From Sorex araneus (taxonomy: Eukaryota; Chordata; Mammalia; Eulipotyphla; Soricidae), in contig NC_073302.1 in assembly GCF_027595985.1 (NCBI RefSeq), positions 9,674,966 through 9,738,965 on the forward strand: a stretch of 64,000 bases of DNA. Reading direction: 5' to 3'. The notes under the pieces are model-generated. The model worked only from the letters and a program-made list of their open reading frames with translations, ran no database searches and was not told where the DNA came from. Position 1 is the first letter of the stretch. Each line of letters starts with the position of its first letter. Shown piece by piece: positions 45,214-57,192 of this stretch. A program made the position numbers and the translations under genes.

Positions 45214-48200
45214 TTGAGTGAAGAAGAGTCCCTTTCTCCCCACATCCACGCCAACACCGGTTGTTTTTGTTTTTGGAGATGTGGGCCAGTCTCTGTGGTG
45301 TGAGATGATATCTCATGGTTGTTTTGATCTGCATCTCCCTGATGATTAGTGATGTTGAACATTTTCTCATGTGCCTCTGAGCTATTCGGATTTCTTCTTT
45401 GGGAAAATTTCTGTTCATTTTATCACCCCATTTTTTGATCGTGTTGGCAGTTTTCTTCTTGTGGAGTTCAACCAGTGCATTTTATATCCTTGATATCAAC
45501 CCCTTATCGGGTGGGTACTGCATAAATATCCTTTCCCATTCTGTAGATTGTCTTTGTACTTTTGTCACTGTTTCTCTTGAGGTGCAGAGGCTTCTTAGTT
45601 TGAGATAGTCCCATTTATTTATCTCCGTTTTGACCTGCTTGGCCAGTGGCGTGTCAGCTTTGAAGATACCTTTGGCTTCAATGTTGTGGAGGGTTTTGCC
45701 GACCTTGTCTTCAATGTACCTTATGGTTTGTGGTCTGATGTTGAGGTCTTTAATCCATTTTGATCTGACTATCGTACAAGGTGATAGGTGGAGGTCTAGG
45801 CCCATTTTTTTGCATGTAGCTGTCCAGTTTTGCCAGCACAATTTGTTAAACATGCTTTCCTTGCTCCACTTCACATTACTTGCTCCCTTATCAAAGATTA
45901 GATGTTCATATACTTGGGGGGATGTGTCAGCGTATTCAACCCTGTTCCATTGGTCTGCTGCTCTGCCTTTGTTCCAGTACCAAGCTGTTTTAATGACTAC
46001 CGCTTTGTAGTAGAGTTGGAAGTTGGGGAGGTTGATTCCTCCCATTTTCTTTTCCCCAAGAACTGCTTTAGCTATTCGTGGGGGCTTATTGTTCCATATG
46101 CATTTCAGGAGCACTTGCTCCATTTCTTTGAAGAATGACAAAGGTATTTCTATAGGGATCGCATTGAATTTGTACAATGCTTTGGGGAGAATTGCCATTT
46201 TGACAATATTAATTCTTCCAATCCATGAGCAGGGGATATTTTTCCATTTCCTCCTGTCTTCTTTTATTTCCGGAAGTAGCGTTTTTTAGTTTTCATTGTA
46301 CAAGTTCTTTACCTCCTTAGTTAAGCTGATTCCCAGGTATTTGATTTTTTGAGGCACAATTGTGAATGGGGTAGCTTTTATCATGTTGCTTTCTTCTCTC
46401 TCACTATTTGCATATAAGAAAGCCATGGACTTTTGGGTATTGATTTTATAGCCTGCAACTTTACTATATGAGTCTATTGTTTCTAGGAGTTTCTTGGTAG
46501 AGGTTTTTGGGTTTTCTAAGTATAATATCATATCATCAGCGAACAGTGAGAGATAGATTTCTTTCTTTCCTACCTGAATGCCCATAATATCTTTTTCTTG
46601 CCTAATCGCAATTGCAAGAGCTTCCAGTACTATATTGAACAGAAGAGGAGAGAGTGGGCATCCGTGTCTTTTCCCTGTTCTCAGTGGGAAGGGTCTTAGA
46701 TTTTCCCCATTGAGAATGATGCTTGCCGTAGGCTTGTGGTAGATGGCTTTGACTATATTGAGGAAGGTCCCTTCTATAGCCCTTTTGGCGAGAGTTTTCA
46801 TCATAAACGGGTGCTGGATCTTGTCAAAGGCTTTCTCTGCATCTATTGATATGATTATAATATTTTTATCTTTTCTTTTGTTGATATAATGGATTATGTT
46901 GATTGTTTTCCGAATGTTAAACCATCCTTGCATCCCCAGGATGAATCCCACTTGGTCGTGGTGTATGATCTTTTCGATGAGTTGTTGAATTCTGTTTACT
47001 AATATTTTGTTGAGAATCTTCGCATCTGTGTTCATCAGGGATATTGGCCTGAAGTTTTCTTTTTTTGTGGTGTCCTTATTTGCTTTTGGTATTAGGGAGA
47101 TGTGAGCCTCATAGAAACTGTTTGGTAGGGTTTCTTTTTTTTCAATTTCTTGGAAAAGCTTGAGAAGAACTGGCAATAGGACCTCTTTAAATGTTTGGAA
47201 GAATTTGCTAATGAATCCCTCTGGGCCTGGGCTTTTGTTATTGGGAAGACTTTTGATTACTGTTTCAATTTCCTTGACTTTAATAGGAATATTCAGAAAA
47301 TCCAGGTCTTCGTGGTTCAGCTTTCGGAGATTATAGGAATCCAGGCATTTATCCATTTCTTCTAGGTTCTTTTGTTTTGTGGCATACAGATTTTCAAAGT
47401 AGTCTCTGATGATCTTTTGAATTTCATTGGTTTCTACTGCGATGTCCCCCTTTTCATTTCTCATTCGATTTATAAGTGTTCTCTCTCTATCTTTGTGAGT
47501 CTTGCTAGTGGTTTATCAATCTTATTTATTTTCTCAAAGAACCAGCTCTTGGTTTCATTGATCTTTCGAATTTTCTTTTGGGTTTCCCTGTCGTTAATTT
47601 TTGCTCTAAGTTTTATTATCTCTTTCTTTCTGCCTGCCTTGGGCTCCTTTTATTGGTTCTTTTCTAAGTCTTGAGTTGTGAAGTCAAGTTATATATGCGG
47701 GCCCTTTCTTCCTTCCTTAGATATGCTTGCAGAGCTATAAATTTTCCCCTTAAAATGGCTTTAGCTGCGTCCCACAGGGTCTGGTAGCTCATGTCTTCAT
47801 TCTCATTTGTTTCCAGGTATCTTTTGATTTCCTCCTTGATTTCCTTCTTGACCCACTCATTGTTCAACATTGAGCTGTTTAATTCCCAGGTGTTTGATTT
47901 ATTTTTCTGCATCTGTCCATGATTAGCTTCTATTTTCAGTGCATCATGGTCTGAAAAAATAGCTGGTACAATGTCTATTTTGTTGATTCTGTTGAGGTAT
48001 GTTCCGTGGCCCAGCGCATGGTCTATTCTGGAAAATGTTCCCTGTGCACTGGAAAAGAATGTGTCTTCCCATTTTTTGGATATAGAGCTCTGTATAGATC
48101 TATTAGACCTCTCTCTTCTATTTCTTCTTCTAAAGCCAGTATTTCCTTGGTGAGTATTAATCTTCTTGATCTGTGCAGAGGAGACAGGGCAGTGTTGAAG

Positions 48201-48628
48201 TCTCCAACTACTATTGTGTTGCCCACAATGTCCTTCTTAAGGTCTGTTAGAACCTGTTGTAGGTATTTAGCTGGCCACTCATTGGGTGCATACACGTTTA
48301 GCAGTGTGATTTCTTCCTGCTGTACATGTCCCTTGATTAATAAAAAGTGGCCTTCACTATCCCTTCTAATCTTTTTCAACTTGAAGTCTATGTTGTCTGA
48401 TACTAGAAAATCCACCCCAGCTTTTTTGAGGGAGTTGTTTGCTTGCAGAATTGTTTTCCATCCTTTGACTTTGAGTCTGTGTTAGTTCTGGCTATTCAGA
48501 CGTATTTCTTGCAGGCAGTAGAATATTGGGTTGAGTCTCTGAATCCATTTTGCCAGTCTGTGTCTCTTAATTGGTGAATTAAGACCATTGACATTGAGAG
48601 AGATTATTGTCATAGGGTTTTGTGCCAT
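45214..48628 (-). pseudogene. L1 ORF2 pseudogene (U3), 3'-truncated
   Basis: Start ATG at 48628. The longest open part is 392 codons (47464-46286) and covers the whole RT core with FADD, and a second of 238 codons (46198-45482) covers the region after it. The endonuclease part has a 1-base deletion near 48075 relative to U1. The C-terminal cysteine motif is cut at the deletion junction, so it is not functional. Confidence 0.9.
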
Positions 48629-48670
48629 CTTTCTGTAAATGTTTGTTGTGCTTGTAGAGTTTTTCTTTTC

Positions 48671-49619
48671 TTATAGTAGCCCCTTTAGACCTTGTTTTCG
48701 GTTTGGTTTAGAGTCTATGAAGTTCCTGAGTTGTTGTTTATCCCCAAAATAATGTATAATTCCTTCGAGTTTGAATGAGAGTTTGGCCGGATAAAGTATT
48801 CTTGGTGAGGCATTCATTTCATTGAGTTTTTTCACTATATCCCACCACTGCCTTTGAGCTTGAAGGGTTTCTTCCAATAGGTCTGCTGTGAACATAAGGG
48901 GTGCTCCATTGTATGTGATTTCCTTCCTCGACCTTGCGACTTGCAGTAATGTGCCTCTATCTGTTATGTCCATCATCCTAACTATGATATGTCTTGGAGT
49001 TTTTCTGTTAGGTTCTCTTTTAGCTGGTAACCTTCTGTCTCCTTGAATCTGGATGTCTGCATTGTCCAGCTCTGGGATCTTTCCAGAAATGATTTTTTTG
49101 ACTGTGGCTTTTTCATTGGGCTTGTTTCCCTGTCCTTCTGGTAGTCCAATGATTCTAATGTTGTTCCTCTTGAATTCATCCCCTAGGACTCTAATTCTCC
49201 CTAGAGCTATTTTGAGGTCTCTCCCCATTGATTGTTTTTGCCTATAGGCTTCCTGGAGCTGATCTTCAAGCTCACTGATTCTGTCCTCTGCTGCAGTCAT
49301 TCTATTGTTGAGGGCACCCACTGAGTTTTTAATTCATCTACGGAATCCTTTACTTGTGACATTTCCTTCTGTAGGTTTTTTCTTTCTGTTCTCATTTCTT
49401 CCCGTAATTTCTCAGCTGTCTGTTGTATCGTTTCTGTGAGGTCCTCCTTTAATGTGACGAATACCTTGTCAAACTTTCGATTGAGTTGATTGAACATCTT
49501 GAGGATTTCACCTGTGAATTCTTATAGGAGAGCTCCAGTTTGTAGGTAAGGTCTACTGATGCATCAAGACTCTTTTCTTCGTCCTCCCCTTGTGGCGGGG
49601 ATTTGCGCTGTTTCTTCAT
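48671..49619 (-). pseudogene. L1 ORF1 pseudogene (U3)
   Basis: Nearly identical to the intact U1 ORF1 but with two single-base losses in T runs: near 49325 (five T instead of six) and near 49521 (one T fewer). They break the frame at both ends of the coiled coil. The RRM and C-terminal domains (49321-48671) remain open. Confidence 0.88.
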
Positions 49620-50286
49620 ATTGCTGTGGTAGTATAGAAAAGGGGCCTTGAAGTTCACCTCTGGTTGTGAAAAAGGATTCTGAATGCGCTTGGTCAGTGG
49701 TGATCAATGTCTTCCGTACTCCCTCTAGAACATGTCCCTCTCTGAAGTTCCTCTATTATTTAGGTGAAAGTTCAAGCAATACTTTTTGACTGTGAGGTCT
49801 GTTAGCTTTGGCTTGAATAGCTGCTTCTATTCATAGGTAGTTTTCGAAATTTGGAATTATCTAGGAACTTATTTAGGAAGTATTTTAAGGCCCTCTAAGA
49901 TGCTAATCAGGGATAGAGGTGATGAATATTGAGAAGTACCAAATAATTGCTCGGTATGTGAAAAAAAAATAACTGCAGGTCCGGAGAAGGCCACACCCAC
50001 TTTGTTGAAGCCACGCCCACTTTTCTGAGGCCACTCCCACTAACACAATGTGGCTGAGTGACCTCGCGTGGGGGAGGTGCAGGCGCAGATGGGATGGCAC
50101 CCGATCACTCCACTAACCTGAAAAAGGGAGCGGACCAGTGGGCCAGCGATGGAAGGTGATGAAGGCCTAGGTGGGTGTTGCTCAGAAATGGTGGAGCTAG
50201 GGTCAGAGGAAAACTGCGCGAGGGTAGGAGGTGCAGGCACAGATGGGAATGGCGCCCTTTCACTCCACTAACCTGAAAAGAGGGAG
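49620..50286 (-). promoter_or_regulatory. L1 5' UTR with about 1.4 tandem monomers (U3)
   Basis: GGAGGTGCAG-type motifs start at 50073 and 50227, again 154 bases apart. Same monomer number and flanks as U1. Confidence 0.7.
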
Positions 50287-50289
50287 CCA

Positions 50290-50514
50290 ACATTACAACT
50301 TTATTATGAACAACTTTGTAAACCATGGTGTTTACATAAAGCATCTTTTAAAAATACTGAAAGCAGTATCCAACAACAGAACAAAACCAAAAGGAAAGAT
50401 AAAATCATGTGGTTTGCTGAAACCTGGATGGAATTGGAGGGTATCATATTAAGCAAAGTAAATCTGGGGGAAAAAGGCAAATGCCAGATGATCTCAATCA
50501 TTCTTGGAATCTAG
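50290..50514 (+). mobile_element. Old L1 ORF2 3' end (U3)
   Basis: Counterpart of 10438-10662, with the stop TAG at 50512-50514. Confidence 0.6.
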
Positions 50515-50526
50515 AATGAAAGATAA

Positions 50527-50770
50527 GGCTGGAGAGATAGCACAGTGGCAGGGAATTTGCCTTGCACACAATCAACCTGGGTTCAGTTCCTCCATCCCTC
50601 TCAGAGAGCCCAGCAAGCTACGAGAGTATCCCGTCTGCATGGCAGAGCCTGGCAAGCTCCCCGTGGCATATTCGATATGCCAAAAACAGTCACAAGTCTC
50701 ACGATGAAGACATTACTGGTGCCCACTCGAGCAAATGGATGAGCAATGGGATGACAATGATACAGTGACA
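50527..50770 (+). mobile_element. Shrew-type SINE (U3)
   Basis: Same insertion as 10675-10918. Perfect duplication GAAAGATAA at 50518-50526 and 50771-50779. Confidence 0.93.
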
Positions 50771-50779
50771 GAAAGATAA

Positions 50780-52831
50780 AAAGGAAATTGATAGTATTGA
50801 ACAATGACTGACTTTCAGTCTTGAAGGTGAACCTTGAGTACCGGGCCGTGAGGAGGAGAGATGCAGGCTAAGATCAGTCCAAGTCCACGCTTACATGCTA
50901 CTCTTTGGCGGTAGTGAAAGCATAGTGTCATGTACATCAAAATTATAAACTTAGTTATAATGATGTTACTTTATAACAAAAAATAAAACAGCAACCAGAA
51001 AAGATCTGTTAGATAGGATTAATAGATTAGTAGTGACTGGATAGGGGAAAAGCTAGGAATCTGAAATGGGCCAAGAAGTTCCAGCGTCTGGTGATGAATG
51101 GGAACTACTCTGAGGAGTGATCATGACCATAAGGTAGTTCATACAATTGTAGCTTCACAATATTGCACACCAGACTTGAGTCTATTATACAATAATATTA
51201 CCTCAAGAAAAAAAGTAATGTTTTTACTTTTTAAAAAATTTTTTTACTCAGCTGAGACACCAACGTAGGAGAGCTGCTCACAGTACACTTCATCAGATTC
51301 CCATCTGAAGGCTATTCTTTGTCCTTGCCCCAAGACAAGACATCACAGGTCTTCCCCAGTAGGGCTAGATCCTTCTTACACGTGTACTCACATGCACCTA
51401 CCTTCCTAGTTCCCTCACTCTATGATCCTGTCACACTGGGCTCCCAGTTCTCTAAGCTGTGTCTGTAGCTGGTGGTGTCATCCTACAGATCTGAGTGGAC
51501 AGGATGAGATTCCCATAGGCCACCAGCATCTTTTGGTCTTTACTTAGGGCTGATAGTAATCCTTTACAGTACTTATCAGGTTAGGTGATGAAGAAAAAGA
51601 CGTGACCTTTGGAAATGATGGATGGACCACAGTACCAAAGTTTTGGCCTCTGTTTCCACATCACTCTCCAATAGCTTACCCCTTCACTTGTGGGCTCCAG
51701 TGCTATGTCTTGGGCACAGAGAGATCAGAACCATGCTTCAGCTCCCATTCTCGCTGTTCTGAAAGTTGTAGGACTAGTCACTGATGGTGACTAGTTGTAG
51801 GACTAGTCACCCATTCAATTAGATCCACCTTGAAAGGCCTAAAAAACATTCCCTTGTTCAGAAAGCTTGCAGATTTCCCTGCCAATATTTCTGCGTGCCT
51901 ATCCTACGGCAATGTCAACTCTAAGGAGAACACAGAACAGAAAGTTCTGCTCACTTCTCTGTGGTCATGTACAGAATGTGCCCAGGAATATCTGATAAAG
52001 GAGGAGCAATCTGTTTCCCTGTCCACGTTTACAAGGACTTAATCAAACTATGGGAATTCATTCCCCTAACAAAAACCCCCAAGGATGGGAGAGACCCTGT
52101 TAGACAAGATCCTTAAGCTATTAGACTGCAAATAGGTTGCAAACATGCACCCAGGAAAGAATAATAAAAAGAGGAAAGAATAGAATAAAGGAAAAGCCAC
52201 ATGAAATGCACCAGGAAAGTATAGAATAAGACTATTTAGTGTCCTTGAGATGGAGTGATATCATGGACAAAAATGGAATAGGAAGCTGCTAGGACTTCGT
52301 ATTGTAAGGATGCCTTCTATCACTAAGTAAAATACCCCGGCCTCAGATCTTCATGTACTTGTACTAATTGGTATGGATATGCATAGTAACTGTCATTTTT
52401 TGTCTCTTTCAACAACAGCTTTGCCCAGCGGATGGAAAAGCGAGAGACATTGTACTGAATAAAGAACAGCCTATGAGAGCACTATGGACTGCCCAGGCGA
52501 CCTAAGGCTTGACAGTCCCTGGGTGTTTGTCTGTCTCATTTCCTGCAAATTACCCCACTGGACATGGATTGAAAGTGTCAATTTGATTTGCATCAGACAT
52601 GAAACCATGAAAGATGAAACATAAAACCTTAAGGAAAAACCCTCAAGGGGTGTTTCCACCACATATGATCCTAAAGAAACAGGCCTCTCAGAGAGAATAG
52701 ATCAATGATAATAGCTCTCACACCCTGTTTTAATAGAAACTGCATTGCTGAGGTAGTAAATGGGGAAATGTTTTGTATGCAGGAATAATTAAAATATTTC
52801 TTAACTCTCTACTTTCCTTTATTTTAATTGA
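50780..52831. other. Unrecognised non-coding block (U3)
   Basis: Counterpart of 10928-12983. The U1 85-codon frame is broken here by base changes near 52480-52520 (ACCTAAGGCTTGACAG in place of ACCTACGGCTTGGACAG), so coding is unlikely. No gene recognised. Confidence 0.4.
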
Positions 52832-53065
52832 CTTTTTTTTGTTGGATCACCATGAGGTACAGTTACAAAGATTTCATGTTTGAGCTTCAGTCATACAATG
52901 ATTGCACACCCATCCCTGCACCATTGCAAATCTTCCACCAAAATTGTCCCCAGTATATCCCCATCTCGACTTTCTCCCTGCCTCTATGGAAGATATTTTC
53001 CCCCAGACTCTCTCTCTACTTTGGGGCATTATGGTTTGCAACACAGATTCTGAGAGCTCTGTACT
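52832..53065 (-). mobile_element. Old L1 3' UTR fragment (U3)
   Basis: Counterpart of 12984-13230, with the same poly-T run and GATCACCATGAGG start. Confidence 0.6.
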
Positions 53066-53406
53066 TTTTTTTCTGTTTGACGCTTTTCTTCAAAAGAACC
53101 CCCACACCAAAGACCTGTTAAATATGATATCTGTCTTAAGAAGAAATGGAAAAAATGACTACTGATCAACAGGTAGATAGCTAGGTGATGTAATGGCCTC
53201 AAGGTTCCCAGCTTGTTTATCCCAGATCCACCTTCCATGGTTCTTTAGGAAATAGGCAAGACAGAAATTTTCAGTTCTTCCTTCTGCCCATATACATAAT
53301 ACCTAGATTGAGCATTGTTCCTACTTCCTTGCACTCTGGGGTGCAATAAATTCTTTCACTTAAGAAACAAAGTGAAAAGAACTAAAAAGTAGAGCTAGAT
53401 GGGAAG

Positions 53407-53938
53407 TGTTAGGGTTCTGGATCAGAGAGAACACACAAAACAATAAGCTTTGTGGTATAAAGTTTATTCGTCACACGTCGAAGAAGCATTGAGTTCAGAG
53501 CTGAAACAGCTGAGAAGGCTGAGAAAGCTGACCCATGTGGGCCACGCCCTCCAGTAGGAGGGACACCCTTCCCCTGTTTCCAGGGTCCTTTTATGCTGTA
53601 AGAAGACAAGGGGGTTTCCTGATCATCTCATACAACATCCTGGTGACACTTTTCCTTACTCAGTTCTGTAATTATCTCCACTGACTTCATGCAGGGTAAT
53701 TCTGCCTTTTCAGCTGATTCCCATAAAGAGTGTCTGGTCCAACTGATGGTTTGGCAGAGTGAGGCAGGTTCATCTGAGCGCCGGTTAGAGCTGCTTCTTT
53801 CCGAAATGGCTGTGCTGATGCTAAGAAGAGCTAAGTATTGCCAAGAGGGGAGTGGGTCTCCACGGGAAGCAATAGGAATCAGCAAAAGTCCAAGGGGCCG
53901 CTCTTCAAAAAAATGAAGAGCGTATCATATAGCCAACA
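53407..53938 (-). mobile_element. Solo LTR (U3)
   Basis: Same insertion as 13559-14091, with TGTT and AACA ends and the terminal hairpin intact. Small changes near 53470-53500 lie between the poly(A) signal and the TATA-like site. Confidence 0.75.
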
Positions 53939-54155
53939 ACTCTGAAAATAAGAGTTCCAAACTGCAACGTACACACTTGAAAGTGTGCCTTTCAAGGTGG
54001 CAGGGTGCAGGTGTAGGAGGTAAATGGAGGGAAACCTGGGGAAGGGCAGAGACATTGGTGATGGGGTTAGGGCTGGAACATAATATGTCTAAAACGCAAC
54101 TATGAATAATTGTATATCATGGTGCTTTAACAAAAAAAAATTAAGAAATAAAATG
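53939..54155 (+). mobile_element. Possible old L1 3' UTR tail (U3)
   Basis: Counterpart of 14092-14305. The A-rich end continues directly into TTTTTTCCCTCTAG, the empty site of the U2 composite insertion. Confidence 0.45.
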
Positions 54156-54772
54156 TTTTTTCCCTCTAGTGCCCTGGACAGCAAGACTGACTTTGTCTTC
54201 TTTAGTGGTATCCTAATTGCAGGATTGATGGGAATATATTTTACTATTTGTGCCTCCAAGTAACATTCTCCAATAACATCCTCAAGTTTCTTGAGTCACC
54301 CACGTGCCTTGGAAACTGTACTCTGTTTCTTAGTTACCCGGGCGTCAAAGGAGCCCAAAGCACCAAACTTCAGCAGCTCAGGCAGCTCTCCACATGCTCA
54401 GGTGGAGCCTCACCCATGAGTGAATGTATTCCTGGACATGTCATCCTTTTTACCACTAATATTCCAAGACTAGAACAACACATTTTATATAGGTTAAAGT
54501 AACTTCTTTTTTCATTCCTGCCAGTTATCATCTTTAACTCTTTCCCATTCCTAAACTCAACAAGCTGAAATACGGCACCATGAACTATAGTCATTGCTAT
54601 GAAAATCCCCCCAGTCAGTGAAATCTGTCTGAGAAATGTCAGAAGAATGTGACTGAGAATCCCAACCACTCTGACATGTGGGTAAAGACAGTTTCATCAG
54701 AACACTCAGAATGCCAGCGATACCATGTACAATAGCTTCCATGTTTTTAATAATATATATTTGAAAACACAT

Positions 54773-55735
54773 TCATATTAAGTTATTGGAGCTACAAGAC
54801 TTCATTCTGTTAACAAATAATTTTAGGGCCTGTTTTATGTCTCTGTTTCTCAGGCTGTAGATGAAAGGGTTCAGCATGGGGGTGACTATCATATACATCA
54901 CAGAAGCAGCTATGTCTTTATTACTGGAGATGGATGGTGAGGAGAAAAAGTACACTTCTGCAATTGTACCATAGAATAAAGACACCACAAGGAGATGGGA
55001 ACCACAGGTAGAAAGGACTTTGAAGAATCTCTTAACAGAAGGATCCTTCAGCACAGAGGCCCATATCCAAATATAAGAGCCTACAATAGTGGCAAAAGGC
55101 AGGAAAACAATTATTCCAGTCTCAATGAAGATAAGCCATTCATTAACTGAGACATCTGAACAGCTCATCTTCAAGAGAACTGGGATTTCACAGAAGAAAT
55201 GGGGGATGGTAATGTCATCACAAAAGGAAACTCGAATGAAGAGGAGGATGTGCAACAGAGAGCGGAGAGAACAGTAGATCCAGGATGCAGAAACTAATGA
55301 GACACATTTCTCTTGCCTCATGATAGTGGCATAGTGAAGTGGGTGACAAATGGCCACATACCTGTCATAGGCCATCAATGTAAGAAGAAAGATGTCGACA
55401 GAAGCAAACCATATGTAAAAATACATCTGTGACACGCACCCTGCATAGGGGATGGACTTATGAATGCTCTGCATGTCCATCAACATTTTGGGCACAGTGA
55501 CAGATGAGTAGCATATGTCAGTAAGAGCCAAGTGGCTGAGGAAGAAGTACATGGGTGTGTGGAGACGAGAGTCCATCCGGATGAGCAGGATGATGAGCAG
55601 GTTCCCCAGCACCGTGGCCAGGTACATAACCAGGAATAAGGTGAAGAACAAACCCTGATGTTCTGGAGGTATAGGGAGTCCCAGAAGCAGAAATTCAGAT
55701 ACAGTGGTCCTATTACCTCTTTTCATGCTGCTCAT
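54773..55735 (-). CDS. Olfactory receptor, family 1 (OR1J-like), U3 copy
   Basis: Intact 320-codon odorant receptor, seven-transmembrane, coupling to Golf in olfactory cilia by family knowledge. Class II motifs: NRT 8-10, LHTPMY 58-63, MAYDRYVAIC 121-130, cysteines 100 and 182, KVLSTCGSHL 239-248, PMLNPFIYSLRN 286-297. Against U1 it differs at 89 (Gln, Lys in U1), 190 (Met, Ile in U1) and 252 (Ser, Cys in U1). At all three U2 agrees with U3, so U1 carries the derived residues. The start was chosen at the ATG 8 bases after the acceptor AG (55744-55743); the in-frame ATG at 55786 is conserved but probably intronic. Confidence 0.95.
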   Translation of the reverse strand: MSSMKRGNRTTVSEFLLLGLPIPPEHQGLFFTLFLVMYLATVLGNLLIILLIRMDSRLHTPMYFFLSHLALTDICYSSVTVPKMLMDMQSIHKSIPYAGCVSQMYFYIWFASVDIFLLTLMAYDRYVAICHPLHYATIMRQEKCVSLVSASWIYCSLRSLLHILLFIRVSFCDDITIPHFFCEIPVLLKMSCSDVSVNEWLIFIETGIIVFLPFATIVGSYIWIWASVLKDPSVKRFFKVLSTCGSHLLVVSLFYGTIAEVYFFSSPSISSNKDIAASVMYMIVTPMLNPFIYSLRNRDIKQALKLFVNRMKSCSSNNLI

Positions 55736-55786
55736 GTTTCCGCTGGGAATGAAATGAAGAGAAAACTCTATAACTTTTATAGCCAT
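55736..55786 (-). other. Splice acceptor before receptor coding exon (U3)
   Basis: Pyrimidine-rich run, CCCAG, CGGAAAC, ATG, as in U2. Confidence 0.7.
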
Positions 55787-56104
55787 AACCTTACAATAAT
55801 GCCATATTTATATGAAAGTGTTACATTGAAACAAGTCTCCTGTCTATTTCTCAAACCAGAGGATGCATAAACCAGAGTCTGTACCATTCAGATGTCATTG
55901 ATACATCACTTCACTATGACTAACAGATTTCCTTCTTAAACAGGAGGAAAATTTTCTTTTTCTCAGAAAAAAAGCATCAAACTATATGTTTGTGTCCCAT
56001 GTACTACATAAAGCTCTCTAGGAATAACACGGTCTCAGTGTTGAATGAGTGTTTACCTCGTGTCATGCCTGGAAATCTTAGTAATTTACTATGATAACAT
56101 AAAG

Positions 56105-56333
56105 GTGGGATGGAGCGATAGCACAGCGGGTATGGTGTTTCCTTAGCATGCAGCCCACCAGGGTTAGATTCCTCCATGCCTTTCGGATAGCCCGGCATGC
56201 TACTGAGAGTGTCTCCCCCTGCACAACATTCCATATTCCAAAACCAGTAACAACATTTCTCACAATGGAGACGTTACCAGCTCCAACTCAAGCAAATCCA
56301 TGAGCAACAGGATTGCAGGGACATGACAGTGAC
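56105..56333 (+). mobile_element. Shrew-type SINE (U3, near receptor)
   Basis: Counterpart of 17352-17578, after AACATAAAG at 56096-56104. Confidence 0.87.
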
Positions 56334-56693
56334 AATAAAGATATGGACATCCAGAGAGGTAGCATGTGTATCATACTGATGTTCAATACCAGTACCTCAG
56401 ATGGCTCTCTGAACACTGCCTGGAGTAAGCCCGGGTACAGAAGGATGTGTCACAAAGTAAAACAAAGCAAAATACCTGAACATCAGGAGATAACTTTTAA
56501 CATTTACCTTTAATATAACGTGAAACTACATTGGGAGAGAATTACTACCCTGAAAATTATTTGATCCTCCCTCGTCATAGATATCTAGGCAGTAGTTTTT
56601 TACCAAAAATTATTATTAACATTAATAATAGTGGCAGATATTGATCCTTTATAGACACTATGCACACACCATTCCAAGGGATTTATATTACTG

Positions 56694-56762
56694 TATCACT
56701 GTCATCCCTTGCTCATTATTTGCTCGAGGAGGCACCACTAACATTTCCATTGTGAGACTTGT
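56694..56762 (-). mobile_element. SINE fragment (U3)
   Basis: Counterpart of 17941-18009: the tail and 3' body of a SINE in reverse. Confidence 0.75.
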
Positions 56763-57192
56763 AGTTACTGTTTTCTGCATAGTTTATATCCAATTTTATT
56801 TATAAAACCTCAGCAGAGCATAAAAAAGAATCATTTAATCCATTTTAATAACTGGGGACAGTAGATATGTTATCTCAATGTGCAAAGTTATATCATTCAT
56901 AAGTAAAATAGATGAAAATACATTATTTAGAAATAATACAACTTCTAGCCACTGTATATAATTCTCATAATTCTTTTTGTTATGGTAACCAGATATGTTT
57001 TATAATATCACTTCACTTCTAAAGTTATGATATTTATAAATCATATAATCCCCAGTGTTTTGAACATTTTAATTTTAAATAAATATTCATTTGGTGCTCT
57101 ATGATATATAAGGCAACTTAAATGGTATATATGACAGCATTATTTCAAAGATATGAACAACCTGATAATTTAGACATAAGTGGAAAAATCTT

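Larger units (their letters stand above)
45213..50286 (-). mobile_element. L1 (U3 copy), 3' end deleted
   Basis: Same insertion as the U1 and U2 L1s, but the last part of ORF2, the 3' UTR and tail are gone. The plus-strand sequence jumps from ATGTTGAG (U1 about 3685) to TGAAGAAGAGTCCC (U1 about 5378). Minus-strand order: monomeric 5' UTR, ORF1 with two frameshifts, ORF2. Right of about 46.88 kb it is nearly identical to U1. Confidence 0.9.
40940..57192. repeat. Tandem duplication unit U3
   Basis: Third copy. The shortest, because about 1.7 kb is missing at 45212, including the SINE, the fossil linker and the 3' end of the main L1. From about 46.88 kb to its end it is nearly identical to U1 from 7.03 kb. 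It carries its own L1 fragment at 43922-44542. Confidence 0.9.
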
